Below, piece by piece: positions 12,315 through 25,000 of a DNA stretch of 64,000 bases. Each line of letters begins with the position of its first letter. Positions within the stretch are counted from its first letter, which is position 1. The stretch is from Petunia secreta (taxonomy: Eukaryota; Streptophyta; Magnoliopsida; Solanales; Solanaceae), in assembly GCA_029990175.1 (NCBI GenBank), contig JARKIP010000053.1, positions 17,440,001-17,504,000 of the forward strand. Direction: 5' to 3'. The notes below the pieces were generated by a model. It had not been told where the DNA came from, did not search any database, and saw nothing but the letters and a program-made list of their open reading frames with translations. A program made the position numbers and the translations under genes.

Positions 12315-14120
12315 AGACTCTTAATGTGCACAACAATCCTTTGCCTAGTCATGGACATAGTAGGGTGAACCTGATCGAGTTGGATGAGGAGTGCAACTTA
12401 GAAGGGACTATTGTTAAGCAAAAGAAAAGGTACAAGCAGCCGCTTCAGTTACTCAAGCCGCTACAGCACCAGAGCCCATTGAGGTATAAGTGGCTCCTAA
12501 ATTCTATGTCGATGTGGTTCCACTATACAGCGACAAGGTGGTGCCATGGGACTATGAGAGGGAGAAGAAGAACAAGTTTGAGACTGTTTCCGCACAAGGG
12601 ATGACTAGAACTGGGAGGATTTACATTCCCGAGCATCTTGTTCAAGATAGACGAGGCGTTAGCGAGGAGGGGTCCGAGGGATTGTGGAAGAAGGTGCAAG
12701 CAAAGGCGTAGTTGAGCACTTGGGCAAAACTCCAGCACAAATATCTGTTTTGGCCCTGCTCCTCAAGTCGGAGAGTCACCGAAGTGCTTTGATGAAGGTG
12801 TTGGATGAAGCACATGTTCCGGTGGATACTTCAGTCAAAAACCTGGCTAGCATAGTTGGACAAGTCATGGAGACCACCGAATTGCTTTTCATGGAGGGTT
12901 GAATCACAACAAAGCTTTGCACGTCACTGTCAAATGCAAAGACTGGTTCGCAGGAAGAGTTCTGATCAATGGAGGTTCTGGTCTGAACATATGCCCGTTC
13001 ATCACTCTGAAAAGAATGGGAATTAACCAAAGCAAGATAAGGGAGAGCGACATGAAAGTGAAGGCGTTTGATGGGTCACAAAAAAAGCACCATTGGGGAG
13101 ATCGACCTAACTATCATGGTTGGTCCCGTGGAGTTCACTGTTGAGTTCCATGTCATGGACTCTCTGCTTCCTACAATCTGCTACTAGGGAGGCCTTGGAT
13201 TCATATGGCCGGTGATGTGCCTTCTACATTGCACCAAACCGTGAAGTTTGAATGGGATCACAAAGAAGTGGTAGTGTTCGGTGAGGGGAACAACTCTATC
13301 TACAACGAGCAAACCATACCAGCAATTGAAGGGAATACTCCTGATGGGCGGACATTCTATACTTTAGAACTTGGGAGCAATACAAGGCACTCGAATAGGA
13401 CGTCGCAAGAACTACAATTCTATTTGGAATCCCATAAGCCCAGTCCACGGAGGTTACACTGCACACTTTGCTCCTAAGTTTGTCAACACACCGCCTGGGG
13501 TGGAAGAAAGAAAGAGGAACTTTTACAGCACTTATTGGGATAGCCGAGGCAAAGGCTACGAAGGAAGAAACTTGGTCTGGGAGCCAGTCATGTCTGATTG
13601 GAGAGTGCCCTCACGCGAATTTCGTGAGACCCTACCAGCTGAGACCGAGAATCGACCAATGTACTTACCCAATGCTCGTCCCAATTGGAAACGCATCTCT
13701 GAAGAAACAAAGGGAAAGCAAGTGTGGATACCCAAAGCGTCTGAACCTATGGAGGTGGTGATCGAGGAGCCATACGTACTCCCACAGCCTGCAAAGTGGC
13801 CCGGAGACTGGGTGGCGATCATGATCAAGCAAGGCTATGAACCGGGCAAAGGTTTAGGCAAGAACTTGGATGGTATGGTCGAGTTAATCTGAATTGTGAT
13901 GAGGCCTGACAGCGAGAAGGCCGGCATAGGGTATATTGTGACTTATGAAAAGAGCATGGAAGAAGCATCACTGGATTTCAAGTTCTATAAGAAAAGCACC
14001 AAAACTCTCTTGCATATCTTCGTCTCGTCTGGATACTTGGATGCTCGAAAAGGGGAGGTATCCGCAGCACAAGGAGTGGAGCCGAAAGTAGCTGATGCTG
14101 AAGAGGATCTGCTGGCATGA
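12315..14120 (+). pseudogene. Retropepsin and G-patch-like region of the Tat-like element
   Basis: Several frames carry consecutive Tat landmarks. VVPWDYEREKKNK and GMTRTGRIY lie near 12530-12620; KTPAQISVLALLLKSESHR near 12730; a retropepsin core near 12900-13030 reads ALHVTVKCKDWFAGRVLINGG in pieces, where the expected catalytic Asp is Asn. A frame change near 13180 precedes the RPWIHMAGDVPSTLHQ segment. About 13800-13880 encodes GYEPGKGLGKNLDGM, a G-patch-like motif often present here in Ogre/Tat elements. The frame ends at 14120 and no reverse transcriptase follows. Confidence 0.7.
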
Positions 14121-14192
14121 ATGCAAAATCTATTCATAGCTGATGAAGACTGTTGTGTGATCTTGGAATAACATATTGAACCACCTGGACTG
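14121..14192 (+). other. Last bases of the Tat-like pol, up to the breakpoint
   Basis: Translation with a stop resembles the FIADEDCCVI segment that normally precedes the polymerase in this lineage. The match ends at 14192, where LTR sequence in the opposite orientation begins. Confidence 0.4.
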
Positions 14193-15528
14193 ACAGCCAG
14201 CCAGATACAAGAGTAAACAAAAACAAATCAATAGGAGGAAACAACAACAGACCTCAAAAACTTAAAAATAAATCCATAAAAGGTCAAACTTTACCTTTAA
14301 AGACCATTTAAAACAATTTTTTTAACTTAGGAAAATTACATAAGCATCAAACAAGCATTTTTAGGCTAAACCCTATACAAACAGACTCTATAGACATGAC
14401 AGGACAATCCTTTTATTCCCATTTTATTAGACAAAGATTAATAAAAATAGCTTCTGAAGTAGAACTCCAGCAATATTCATGTAATTTGAAGAAAGAACTG
14501 AGAACAATAGCCCTCATATGGTGTTCGAGTTCTAGTTAAAATCTAAGTTTTCCGTCAACACATTTAAACACCATCAAACAGGTTTAAGGATACTCGATGA
14601 GTGACAAGATATGATTTTTAGAACCAAGCCGTCAAAGAGTCAAACTTATGCTCAAACAAAGTTCAAAACCGTTATCTCGAGCATTTTTATCATTAAACAT
14701 ACATTCGAGCTAACAAAGACAAAATTTTGCGGAAAACATGCTAAAAGGTTTAAACTTTATGCGAGGAACAGTTAACTTGAAACATCTTGACACTACAGTA
14801 TCAATATGGTACCGTATTAAAACCAGTTTTCAATGAAGCAGGAAATAAGCATACATAGAAACAAATACATAAAACTGTAAAAGTGTTGGATCAAACCTTT
14901 TGTAGGGCAGTGAACTTAGGGCGACGAGCTGAAGATTATGCTCGAACAAGAGCGATGCAATGGCTCGGACACAACAGCGATATCCGACCAAAAAAATGAC
15001 AGAAAAAGTGACACTAAAAACATAAGGAAAACTTGAAAGAATGATGCTGCTCTATTTTTCTCCTTTTCTCTCTTTTTCGCTGCTGCCTTTAACTCCTTTT
15101 AAGACTCCTCTTTATATCCAAAAAATTAGGGTTCTATAAGGTTGTGAGAAATACAAAAATGACCCCTCTAACGGCTCTAATCGGATAAGGTTTTCGTACG
15201 AAACTTGTTGAGCTGGAGAGGGGACCATTTTGGCGGATCTGATTCACTTGAATTTTTGGGAGGAAGCCTTAAGGGATTGGGGTTATCGGGTTTCAAAAGG
15301 GGTTGGGGGATTGGTATGGGGACTGAACTGGGGTTCCATTTTTTGGGGTTTTAATTTTATAGAGTTTGCACGGGTAGGCTATAATTTAGGGTATAAATTG
15401 CAATTTCAGCCCATTTCAATCAAAATTCAATTTCCTTCATTTTCCTATGTTAATTTTAGCCTTCATTGTAACATTTCCACAGTAAGTTATTAATTTTAAC
15501 AATTCCGGGACAAAATTGGGCGTCAACA
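14193..15528 (-). repeat. Truncated 3' LTR (first 1.34 kb)
   Basis: Nearly identical by eye to 24310-25611, differing by scattered substitutions and short indels. On the minus strand it starts TGTTGACGCCCAATTTTGTC. Similarity stops at 14193, where the other element begins. Confidence 0.82.
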
Positions 15529-15545
15529 TCTGCCCCCTCTTTACC
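15529..15545 (-). other. Polypurine tract
   Basis: The minus strand reads aaagagggggcaga directly before the 3' LTR start, as expected for plus-strand priming. Confidence 0.72.
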
Positions 15546-16480
15546 CAAAAAGGATGAAAAAGTTTTTAGGGTAAAAAAGTTGACGGAAAACCAATTTTGT
15601 CACGATAAAACTAAGGACTTTGATTCCAAGGACCAAAATGAGAGGCTTATAAACATGGCCGAACTCCCAATTTCAAGTTGCCTACATATCTCGGGCTGAA
15701 AGAGAATAAGGTCATATGTAGTTTGACGCAATTCGGGAAATGAAAACGAGATAACAAGGACTAACTTGTCTTCAATCTCGAACCTCAGACTGGGTTATGA
15801 CCGAAGTTAGAAATATTTAGGTGATGCAAAAGGGGTTGGCAGAAGACAGACTTCTAGGGTTGACAACTTGTTGGAGTACGATTCTTCAGATCCTCGTTGA
15901 CGAGTATAGCTCATATCAACGATTGCCCCAGTTTACAGCTAAGAGAAAGTTCCACGTTATGCTCCAAATGCTGCTGCGGTACTGCTAAAATCCTGTAATA
16001 AACTCAACAAATGGTAAGCGAGCGACTGCTAATAAAGCTTGATAATCGAAATAAGAAATACATAAATGAATAAATAACGATAACATAAACTTGCAGGTAT
16101 TGGTTGCAATATTAATGACAAGTATGTCTCCAATCAACTGACAAAGAAATCCGGCTTTGTGAGGCAAGATGACTTCGGGACCATTGGTAGACTGAAATTA
16201 AAGTAACAAAAGCTTCAATTAAAAGAAACATAAAGTGAAATTCAAACATAATCATAAGGGTAAAAAAATGCCCAACTTTTAGCAACATAAGGTCACATTA
16301 TCCTGCATGTCTTAACAAACTTTTTAGCAACATACGGTCACTAAAATAGGTATAAATAAATGTAAATGCCTCAGGAGGCTACAAAATATACTTAAGAAAG
16401 TGTAAAATATTAAAACACTTATCGAGGCCATAAAATTTACGACTTAGATGTATTCAAACAATTGACACCTTCGAGGTGAC
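15546..16480 (-). other. 3' untranslated part of the element
   Basis: No gene seen. Near 15670-15690 the minus strand carries the phrase atatgtaggcaact, a landmark of Tat 3' regions. A similar phrase lies near 27985. Confidence 0.45.
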
Positions 16481-18520
16481 ACAAAGACGCTTATCGAAAG
16501 CGTGAAATATAAAGACGCTTCTCGAAAGCGTGAACACATAAAGACGCTTCTCGAAAGAATGAACATAAAGACGCTTATCGATAGCGTGAAATATAAAGAC
16601 GCTTCTCGAAAGTGTGAACATAAAGACGCTTATCGAAAGCGTGAAATATAAAGACGCTTATCGAAAGCGTGAAATATAAAGACGCTTCTCGAAAGCATGA
16701 ACATAAAGACGCTTATCGAAAGCATGGAATATAAAGCGTGAACATAATGACGCTTATCGAAAACGTGAAATATAGAGACGCTTCTCGAAAGCATGAACAT
16801 AAATACGCTTATCGAAAGCGTGAAATATAAAGACGTTTCTCGAAAGCGTGACAATAAAGACGCTTCTCGAAAGCGTGAACATAAAGACACTTCTCGAAAG
16901 CGTGAAATATGAAGACGCTTCTCAAAAGCGTGAACATAAAGACGCTTATCGAAAGCGTAAACATAAAGACGCTCATCGAAAGCGTGAAATATAAAGACGC
17001 TTCCCGAAAGCGTGAACATAAAGACTCTGATCGAAAGCGTGAAATATATAGACGCTTCTCGAAAGTGTGAACATAAAGACGCTTATTGAAAGCGTGAACA
17101 TAAAGACTCTGATCGAAAGCGTGAAACATATAGACGCTTCTCGAAAGCGTGAACATAAAGACGCTTATCGAAAGCGTGAATATAAAGACACTTCTCAAAA
17201 GCGTGAAATATGAAGACGCTTCTCGAAAGGGTGAACATATAGACGCTTATCGAAAGCGTGAAATATAAAGACGCTCCTCGAAAGGGTGAACATGAAGACG
17301 CTTATCGAAAGCATGAAATATAAATATGCTTATCGAAAGCATGAATATAAAGACGCTTCTCGAAAGCGTGAGCACATGAAGACGCTTCTCGAAAGCGTGA
17401 ACACAAAAAGACAGTTCTCGAAAGCGTGAACATAAAGACGCTTCTCGAAAGCGTGAACATAAAGACTCTTATCGAAAGTGTGAAATATAAAGACGCTTCT
17501 CGAAAGCGTGAACATAAAGACGCTTATCGAAAGCGTGAAATATAAAGATGCTTATAAAAAACGTGAAATATAAAGACACTTCTTGAAAGCGTGAACACAT
17601 AAAGACGCTTTTCGAAAGCATGAACATAAAGACGCTTCTCGAAAGTGTGAACATATAGACACTTATCGAAAGCGTGAAATATAAAGACGCTTATCGACGC
17701 GTGAAATATAAAGACGCTTATCGAAAGCGTGAACTCATAAAGATGCTTCATGAAAGCGCGGAACATAAAGACGCTTCTCGAAAGCATGAACATAAAGACG
17801 CTTATCGAAAGCGCGGAATATAAAGACGCTTTTCGAAAGCGTGAACATAAAGATGCTTCTCGAAAGCGTGAACATAAAGACGGTTATCGAAAGCGTGAAA
17901 TATAAAGACGCTTATCGAAAGCGTGAGCACATAAAGACGCTTCTCGAAAGCGTGAACATAAAGATGCTTATCAAAAGCGTGATATATAAAGACGCTTCTC
18001 GAAAGCATGAATATAAAGACGCTTATCGAAAGCGTGAAATATAAAGACGCTTCTCGAAAGCGTGGACATAAAGACGCTTATCGAAAGCGTGAAATATAAA
18101 GACGCTTATCGAAAGCGTGAAATATAAAGACGCTTCTCGAAAGTGTGAACACATAACGATGCTTCTCGAAAGCATGAACATAAAGACGCTTCTCGAAAGC
18201 ATGAAATATAAAGACGCTTCTCGAAATTGTGAACATAAAGACGCTTATCGAAAGCATGAAATATAAAGACGCTTATCGAAAGAGTGAAATATAAAGACGC
18301 TTCTCGAAAGCATGAACTATAAAGACGCTTCTCGAAAGCGTGAACATAAAGACGCTTATCGAATGCGTGAAAGATAAAGATGCTTATCGAAAGCGTGAGC
18401 ACATAAAGACGCTTCTCGAAAGCGTGAACACATAAAGGCGCTTCTCGAAAGTGTGAACATAAAGACGCTTATCGAAATCGTGAAAAATTAAGACGCTTCT
18501 CGAAAGCGTGAACACGTGAA
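16481..18520. repeat. Tandem array, about 27-28 bp units, roughly 70 copies
   Basis: Units alternate between AAAGACGCTTCTCGAAAGCG-TGAACAT and AAAGACGCTTATCGAAAGCG-TGAAATAT. Each contains ACGCTT, a 5-base spacer and AAGCGT, so each monomer can form a 6-bp hairpin. Variation is mainly point changes at CG and in the trailing tgaacat or tgaaatat. The long open frames across it on the minus strand are by-products of a unit length near a multiple of three. Tat/Ogre elements are known to carry such arrays between pol and the 3' LTR. Confidence 0.92.
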
Positions 18521-21500
18521 TACGTTATACTCTTTGAACTCTTCCACGGAGGAATAGTCTTGACTACAAAATAAAGTGAGCCCCCAGGATTGGAAATATC
18601 TGTAAATCATAAAATGGAACGTTAGTAAGTGTTCTCATCAAGCGAAAGTGAAATGAAACAGATATTCTTAATCATTTGCAAGAGTTATGGGAAATAGAAA
18701 TGTCGCCTTTCGGCAAATTGAAAAAGCATCGGGTCATGAAGTATGAGCTTTATCCAAATATCATTGCAATCCTAGCGATGAGAATCTTGGAGATTGACTT
18801 GCTAAGATGTATATCTTCCGTTGTGGATCTTAATGTCCCTTCTCTAAAAAAAAAGTTGTTAGTTTTGGGAGGGATGGGGGAGCATTTGATTTGTGCTGAC
18901 TTGATCTTGATCTTGATCTTGCTGCTGCGGCTTCTTCCTTATATTCCTTGGGCTTGGATTTTGCGAATCACACTCGGAGACTTGGCTCATGAACTCAGTT
19001 GCATGAATGTTTTGATAATAAAGGCAAAATAAAGATAGTTTGGTAAGTAAAGTAAGTAAAGTAGTCAAGCAAATATTTCATGAAAGTAAGATGCATTTTA
19101 TGAAATTTCTGCCTTGACTTAAACTTGTGACATATCTTAAAACAAACTGAACGTCCTTTATCTTAGAGTTGGCACTGTTCACTTAGCCAACTCTTGAGAT
19201 TTTCTTAATTCATCTTTTGATAGTCAACGTTGATTCTTGCAAAATTCTGCCCCAGTTGATCATTTAAATCTTCAACTTGCCTCGCAAAATTTTTCCCAGT
19301 TATGATCTTCTAAATCTTCAACTTACTTTGCAAAATTGCCCCAGTTGTCATATTCAATACCTTCAATTTGCTTTGTAAATTTGCCCCGGTTGTCCTTCAT
19401 TCGAGGCAATGATAACTTGCAGCTGCTTTAAATATAATGCTTCTTGACGGCATTCTGCGTTGATTGCTTTCGATCAAACTTAATCATCCATTTTCTAAAC
19501 TCCAATGTTCTTCCAAATAGAACACGGTGAACTCTATGAAGGCTTTCACAATTTGTTTGCAATTTTTCCCCTTGCTTCTTCTCAAATAGGAAAATCTTCT
19601 TCAATGCAGATTTGCCCCGGTTTAAAGTCCCTAAATTTGACTTTCTTGCTAGATGCTTGATCATCTTGTTCTAATAAAGCTGCCTCTGAACTCTCGTTTT
19701 ATCAACAAGCATTAACTACTCTTACGCATCCTAGATCTTTCGAATCATCTTCTTGAGCGATTCTAAAAGAAGAAAATTCCATTTATGCAAAGAGCATTGC
19801 TTTAACGTCATATACAAACAAATAAAAGCTGCCCCAGTTGAAGTTCTAATAGAATTGATATCCAAAAACTGCAAAAGACAATTTTTCACCGCATCATTCT
19901 CAAAGTGTTCAGTTGTTTTTGTTATGTCACAAAAAAAGTCTTGGAAGGTTTACCAATTTTAATTTTGAAACATATATAAGTATAATCGTAGGCGTCAATA
20001 ATACAATAAGAATGCGATGCATATTATTTCAACTTTCATAAAATTTAAAAAGAGTTCATTCACATAATCATAAGCTTTAAATTACAATGCAATTCAGGAC
20101 CTCAATCTGAATTAAAATTGAAAATAATGCTACTAAGTTCAATCGCCAAGTTCTTTCAAGCAATGTTATTAAGCCTCTGGTGCTGCATCGTTCACAAGTT
20201 GGAGCACTTGTCATCAATCAGATCCTGAGTCTTGCTTGATATGAATGGTCAACCGTTTACAATTCAAACTTCTGCTAGAGAAATAAACAAAATAAAAGAA
20301 ACCTCAAAGGGTAACTATGTTAGTTTGCATGTCATTCGCAAGATTGCACACAAGAAAACAACACCTAGTATTAACGCATTTTGAGCAAATAAAGCAAGGC
20401 AAGCAATTAACATGTGACAATCGCAAGTAGTTGAGCGTATATAAATATGAAAATGCGTCCTACCATGTAAGGTGCCTCTTTGTGCTAGAGGTAAGCCTAA
20501 TCACGCAAACAAGTGGCAACGAAAAATAGTCCATGCCAGTTCTGAGCAATTCAGATTTAGAGTAAGCAATAAATAATAACAATAATTGAAAACAATCGTA
20601 ATGCAAAACTGTATTTCTGTGAGAATCATTTCTCCGCCTTGACACTGCAATTTTGTTATCCCAACTATCTTCCCAAAATTGGTGTCAACTCAAAATTCTA
20701 ACACAGCTCCTGCTCTCCACAACATCTGCACAAAATTCTAACCCAAATGCATAAAACCTGAAACAATCCTCCATACCTTTTGCAAACATCCACACTCCTC
20801 CAGGCACAACTCCCAATTATTTTACAACATTCAGGGGTGAAATTTCCAACTGCCTTCACAATACCAGACTGCAAATCATAAAAGGTTTCAATTGACCTTT
20901 TACAAATAAAATCTCACTGGTCCTTAGCTTTGGACAGGCCTCTCAGCTTCCTAGGTTTTGCAAGGCTCATAAACTTTGTTCATAAGGCTCCTCTCTGGTC
21001 CTCGGCTTTAATCAAGCCTCTCAGTTTCCTAGGTAGCCAAGACCTCACTGGTCTTAAAGGAGGGGCCCCACTTGTCATTCAAAGGCACAAGTGCTTCACT
21101 CTCCTAGTATGCGACAAGCATACTTCAATTTCATAAAGTTGCAGCTGGTCAGTCAACGTAAACCTCCACACACACAGGTCTCCATAAGAGAGATCCCACT
21201 GATCTTTTGAAGACGCCAGGGGCTTCACCTCTTAGTATGCAACTTGCATACTTTATTATATCAACCATTTAGCAAAATCCAATAGCATTCATACCTGCAT
21301 CAATCAAAATTACACCCTAAAACTACTATTACACCCTACATAAGCACCTGAACCAGATCACATTTTGCAAGGACTTGAACCAAATCAACCAAATCTGCCT
21401 AACTTTCCCCCATACTGCAATTCTGTCTTGTTCACAAAATTCTGCACTATGATCTCAAATTCTGTGGACTGTTATGACCACATAGATTCTGCTAAATTCT

Positions 21501-22070
21501 TCTATTTTCTAACCTAAAAGACAAAATAGGAGACAAAATTCTAAATCTGATTATGCTCAAAACACGGCTAGGACTGAGGATTCTTATCACATAGCACATA
21601 ATATACATTGTCGTTGGGTTTCAAGAACCCATTGATGCAAGGGCAGTTTCCTAACTATGGAGGCGGTACCAAGGACCGGGTCTAGACTAAGGTGTAAATG
21701 CATGCATGCTCCTAAAAGCTCATTCTAAGAGTGGGTTAACGGTTGAGGCTAACAGGTGAGTGGCAGGCGGTCTCGTGGTCGAATTACTCCCACGACAACC
21801 CGCCGGTATACTAACTGGTCAAAGGGTTCTTTAGTGGAAGAAAGTGCGGGTGCGTATGCACACACCTCGAGGATATTTTGAGTGAGAATGTAAGAGATTC
21901 CCAGGAGTGGGAGAAATATGAACGGAATGCCAGTTTATATATGTGCACAAATAAGGGTGTAGTGACATGCTTGTCGTGGCACACAAACAAACAAATATAA
22001 TAAAGCAAAATAAATTAAGCATGCTAGTTGCAAATAATTGGAAACCTTTATGGTCAAAACCTTTATTGTT
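18521..22070 (-). other. Noncoding interior of the large element
   Basis: No credible coding region. It holds degenerate direct repeats around ttgccccagtt plus cttcaacttg at 19240-19400 and around tctcactggtcc and ttcctaggt at 20915-21130. The part next to the primer binding site (21600-22070) is presumably the leader. Confidence 0.5.
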
Positions 22071-22087
22071 CTCCGGCGGAGTCGCCA
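22071..22087 (-). other. Primer binding site, Tat type
   Basis: The minus strand reads TGGCGACTCCGCCGGAG three bases after the LTR end. It closely matches the TGGCGACTCCGCTGGGGA pattern of Tat/Ogre elements. Confidence 0.72.
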
Positions 22088-22090
22088 TGC

Positions 22091-25000
22091 TGTTAAACCC
22101 CAAAAAAATAATCCCGAGAGACTAAATTCAGGAATATTAACTGAATGGATTAACTCTTTTGGAGTTTTTGGAGTCGCCACCCAATTTAAGAAAAAACAGG
22201 GAACCAAATAAGCAAATACGTGCAAAACTCCATTTTTGGAAAAAGACAGTCTTTCAGAGATTCAAGAGTAAGAGGTTTTCCTAATTTCGAAAGAAGGTTT
22301 TTAAGGCACTTTCGAAATTCCATAAAATACGGTTAATCTGACAGGTTTCCAAACTAATTTGCAAGTGCTAATTATGCGCTTTTCTAAAATTATTAATTGA
22401 ATCATTAATTAATTCAACTAATTAAATTTAGTAAGTTTTCAAAAAAAGATTTACAATTTATTTAAAAATCTTTAATTATTTTCTAAATAAATAAAATAAA
22501 AGCACATTCTCTTTTGAAAAAAGAGCGATTTGGTCGTCCTAATTTCTTTGCCAACTCGTACGTGGTAGCGCATAAATGGCACTTGCTTAATTTCAACTTT
22601 AGAACACGAGTATCTCACCATAAGGTGGAACTTATGTTTCAAATTGCTTTTTGCAAAGTCGTTTCGGGATATTTAGAAGTTAATTAAAACCTCATTATAA
22701 ATTTTGACTTCTTAACGAAACTACTTAGTATCAATAAGATAGAAGTCTTTTCTTATAGTCTATTATTAAGCGTGATTTTTGAAAATTTATGAAATTTTGC
22801 ACGCATTTGCTTAAATGGCCTGATTTGCAATAAATTAAATAACGACTTCAAAATAAAGATAATGAACATAAAGTAGACAAAAAACTCAATCAATGAAATA
22901 TTTATTCATAAATATAAGTACATAATTATTATACAATAATCAACAAATTATTCTAATAAGAATTCCTAATAATATGCAAATTTTTAAAAGATGGGAGAGA
23001 TATAAGGATTTAGAAGAACTCGGGAAATTGACCAACTCGGAGTCTTGATTTTTCTAAAGTTTCTAAAACTTTGAAAACTTGAGCCCGAGCCCGAGCTCGA
23101 CCCCAATGCGACTCCAAGCCATTCAGCCAATCCCAATAGTGAGTTTAGCCAAACTCCATCCCAAGGGTGTTTTCATGCAAGGAAACAAGGAACAAAAGGA
23201 GATAAAGATTAGCAATCGTATAAACTTATTGAATAAAACTAGTATAATAGTAGAAGAACAAAAGCAATCAAGCTTTCAAAAGAAATATAAGATACAGATC
23301 AAATAACATGAATACTGAATAAGGATCATACAAGCAGAATATTTGAGTGTTTCAACTATCAGATTTCTACATTAAACAGAATTAATTCAAATTTAAGGAC
23401 AAGCACCACATCCAACTCCTTTTCTTTCAACAAGCCAGAAAACAAGCCATACACTCTCTGTCACCCCCTTCTACTGAGATGCAGCCTTTCCTCACTGCAA
23501 GAACTAGGAACCATCACTTGAACTCCTTCCCAAAATCAACAGACCTAAACCTAAACCCCTTCACCTCAAAACCCTGAACCTGTATATCAACTGGTACAAA
23601 GCCTAGACCTACCTGCACTATTCAAACAAACTGCAAACCACCCTAAAACAGTCCTTGGCATCTCCTAAAAAGACCTCAAGCATACCCTTCACACCATATA
23701 TACCTGCATACACACATACACTAAATAGAGACCCCTGAAAACAAACTCCTAAGACTCCCTGCTCCTACACCCTGAACCAGAGAAACTCCACCACCAATTG
23801 CAGACCTCCAGAACAATAGCAACAACCTGGACCAACAAACTAAGGCCCCTGCAACACCTACAACTCCCTAAACTCACCAAACAAAAAACAGCCCCTCTCC
23901 TGAAACCATCTGCAGACCAATCTTTCTTAAGCACACTGCAGCTACACTCCCTTAACAATCCCTGCATACACATACAACATTCAGCACCTGCAGCTACCTG
24001 AAAGACTCCATGCACTACCTACCTCGGCACATTCCCTGAAATACCAAGCAAAACAGCCCCTTAAAAGCTGCCCGAAAACAGAAACAGCAGCTGCAGCTTC
24101 TACTTCCCCTCTAAAACAGACCAACTACCTTCAGCTACCTGAAACAACTCCCACATCTGGACAGCCCCTCATAAGCTCTCTCCCTGAACTCACACACTAA
24201 TATACCAACCTATGCACACCCTGAACCCCTTACTCCACCACTACCAGACCAAAACCAACTACACACACGCATACAGACACCACCAGGACAGACCACTCCC
24301 TTTACATTCACAGCCAGCCAGATACAAGAGTAAACAGAAACAAACCAATAGGAGGAAACAACAACAGACCTTAAAAACTTAGAAATAAATCCATAAAAGA
24401 CCAAACTTTACCTTTAAAGACCGTTTAAAATAATTTTTTAACTTAGGAAAATTACATAAGCACCAAACAAGCATTTTTAGGCTAAACCCTAAACAAACAG
24501 ACTCTATAGACATGACAGGACAATCCTTTTATTCCCATTTTATTAGACAAAGATTAATAAAAATAGCTTCTGAACTAGAACTCCAGCAATATTCATGTAA
24601 TTTGAAAAAAGAACTGTGAACAATAGCCCTCATATGGTGTTCGAGTTCTAGTTAAAACCTAAGCTTTCCGTCAACACATTTACAAACCATCAAACAGGTT
24701 TAAGAATACTCGATGAGTGACAAGATATGATTTTTACAACCAAGCCGTCAAAGAGTCAAACTTATGCTCAAACAAAGTTCAAAACCGTTATCTCGACCAT
24801 TTTTATCATCAAACATACATTCTAGCTATCAAAGACAGAACTTTGCGAAAAAAAACGCTGAAAGGTTTAAACTTTATGTGAGGAACGGTTAACCTGAAAC
24901 ATCTTTATACTACAGTATCGGCATGGTACCGTATTCAAACTAGTTTTCATTGAAGCAGGAAATAAGCATACATGAAACTGCAAAAACTGTTGGATCGAAC

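Larger units (their letters stand above)
6229..14192 (+). mobile_element. Truncated Tat/Ogre-lineage Ty3/gypsy element
   Basis: The order is primer binding site, leader, two ORF1-like frames, gag, spacer, retropepsin and a G-patch-like tail, all on the plus strand. An extra ORF upstream of gag is characteristic of Ogre/Tat elements. The sequence breaks off at 14192, where it abuts an oppositely oriented truncated LTR, before any reverse transcriptase or integrase. All frames carry stops or shifts. Confidence 0.75.

Noticed and set aside
16630..18402. Many open frames rich in FTLSRSVFIFHAF-type repeats on the minus strand
   Set aside because: They are the tandem array read in frame. The repeat unit explains every residue and there is no independent coding evidence.
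16481..18520. A CRISPR-like array
   Set aside because: There are no unique spacers; units are contiguous variants of one monomer, and the window is plant DNA.
18676..19032. 118-residue plus-strand frame
   Set aside because: It lies in the noncoding interior of the large LTR element, has no family resemblance, and partly consists of a cttgat repeat.
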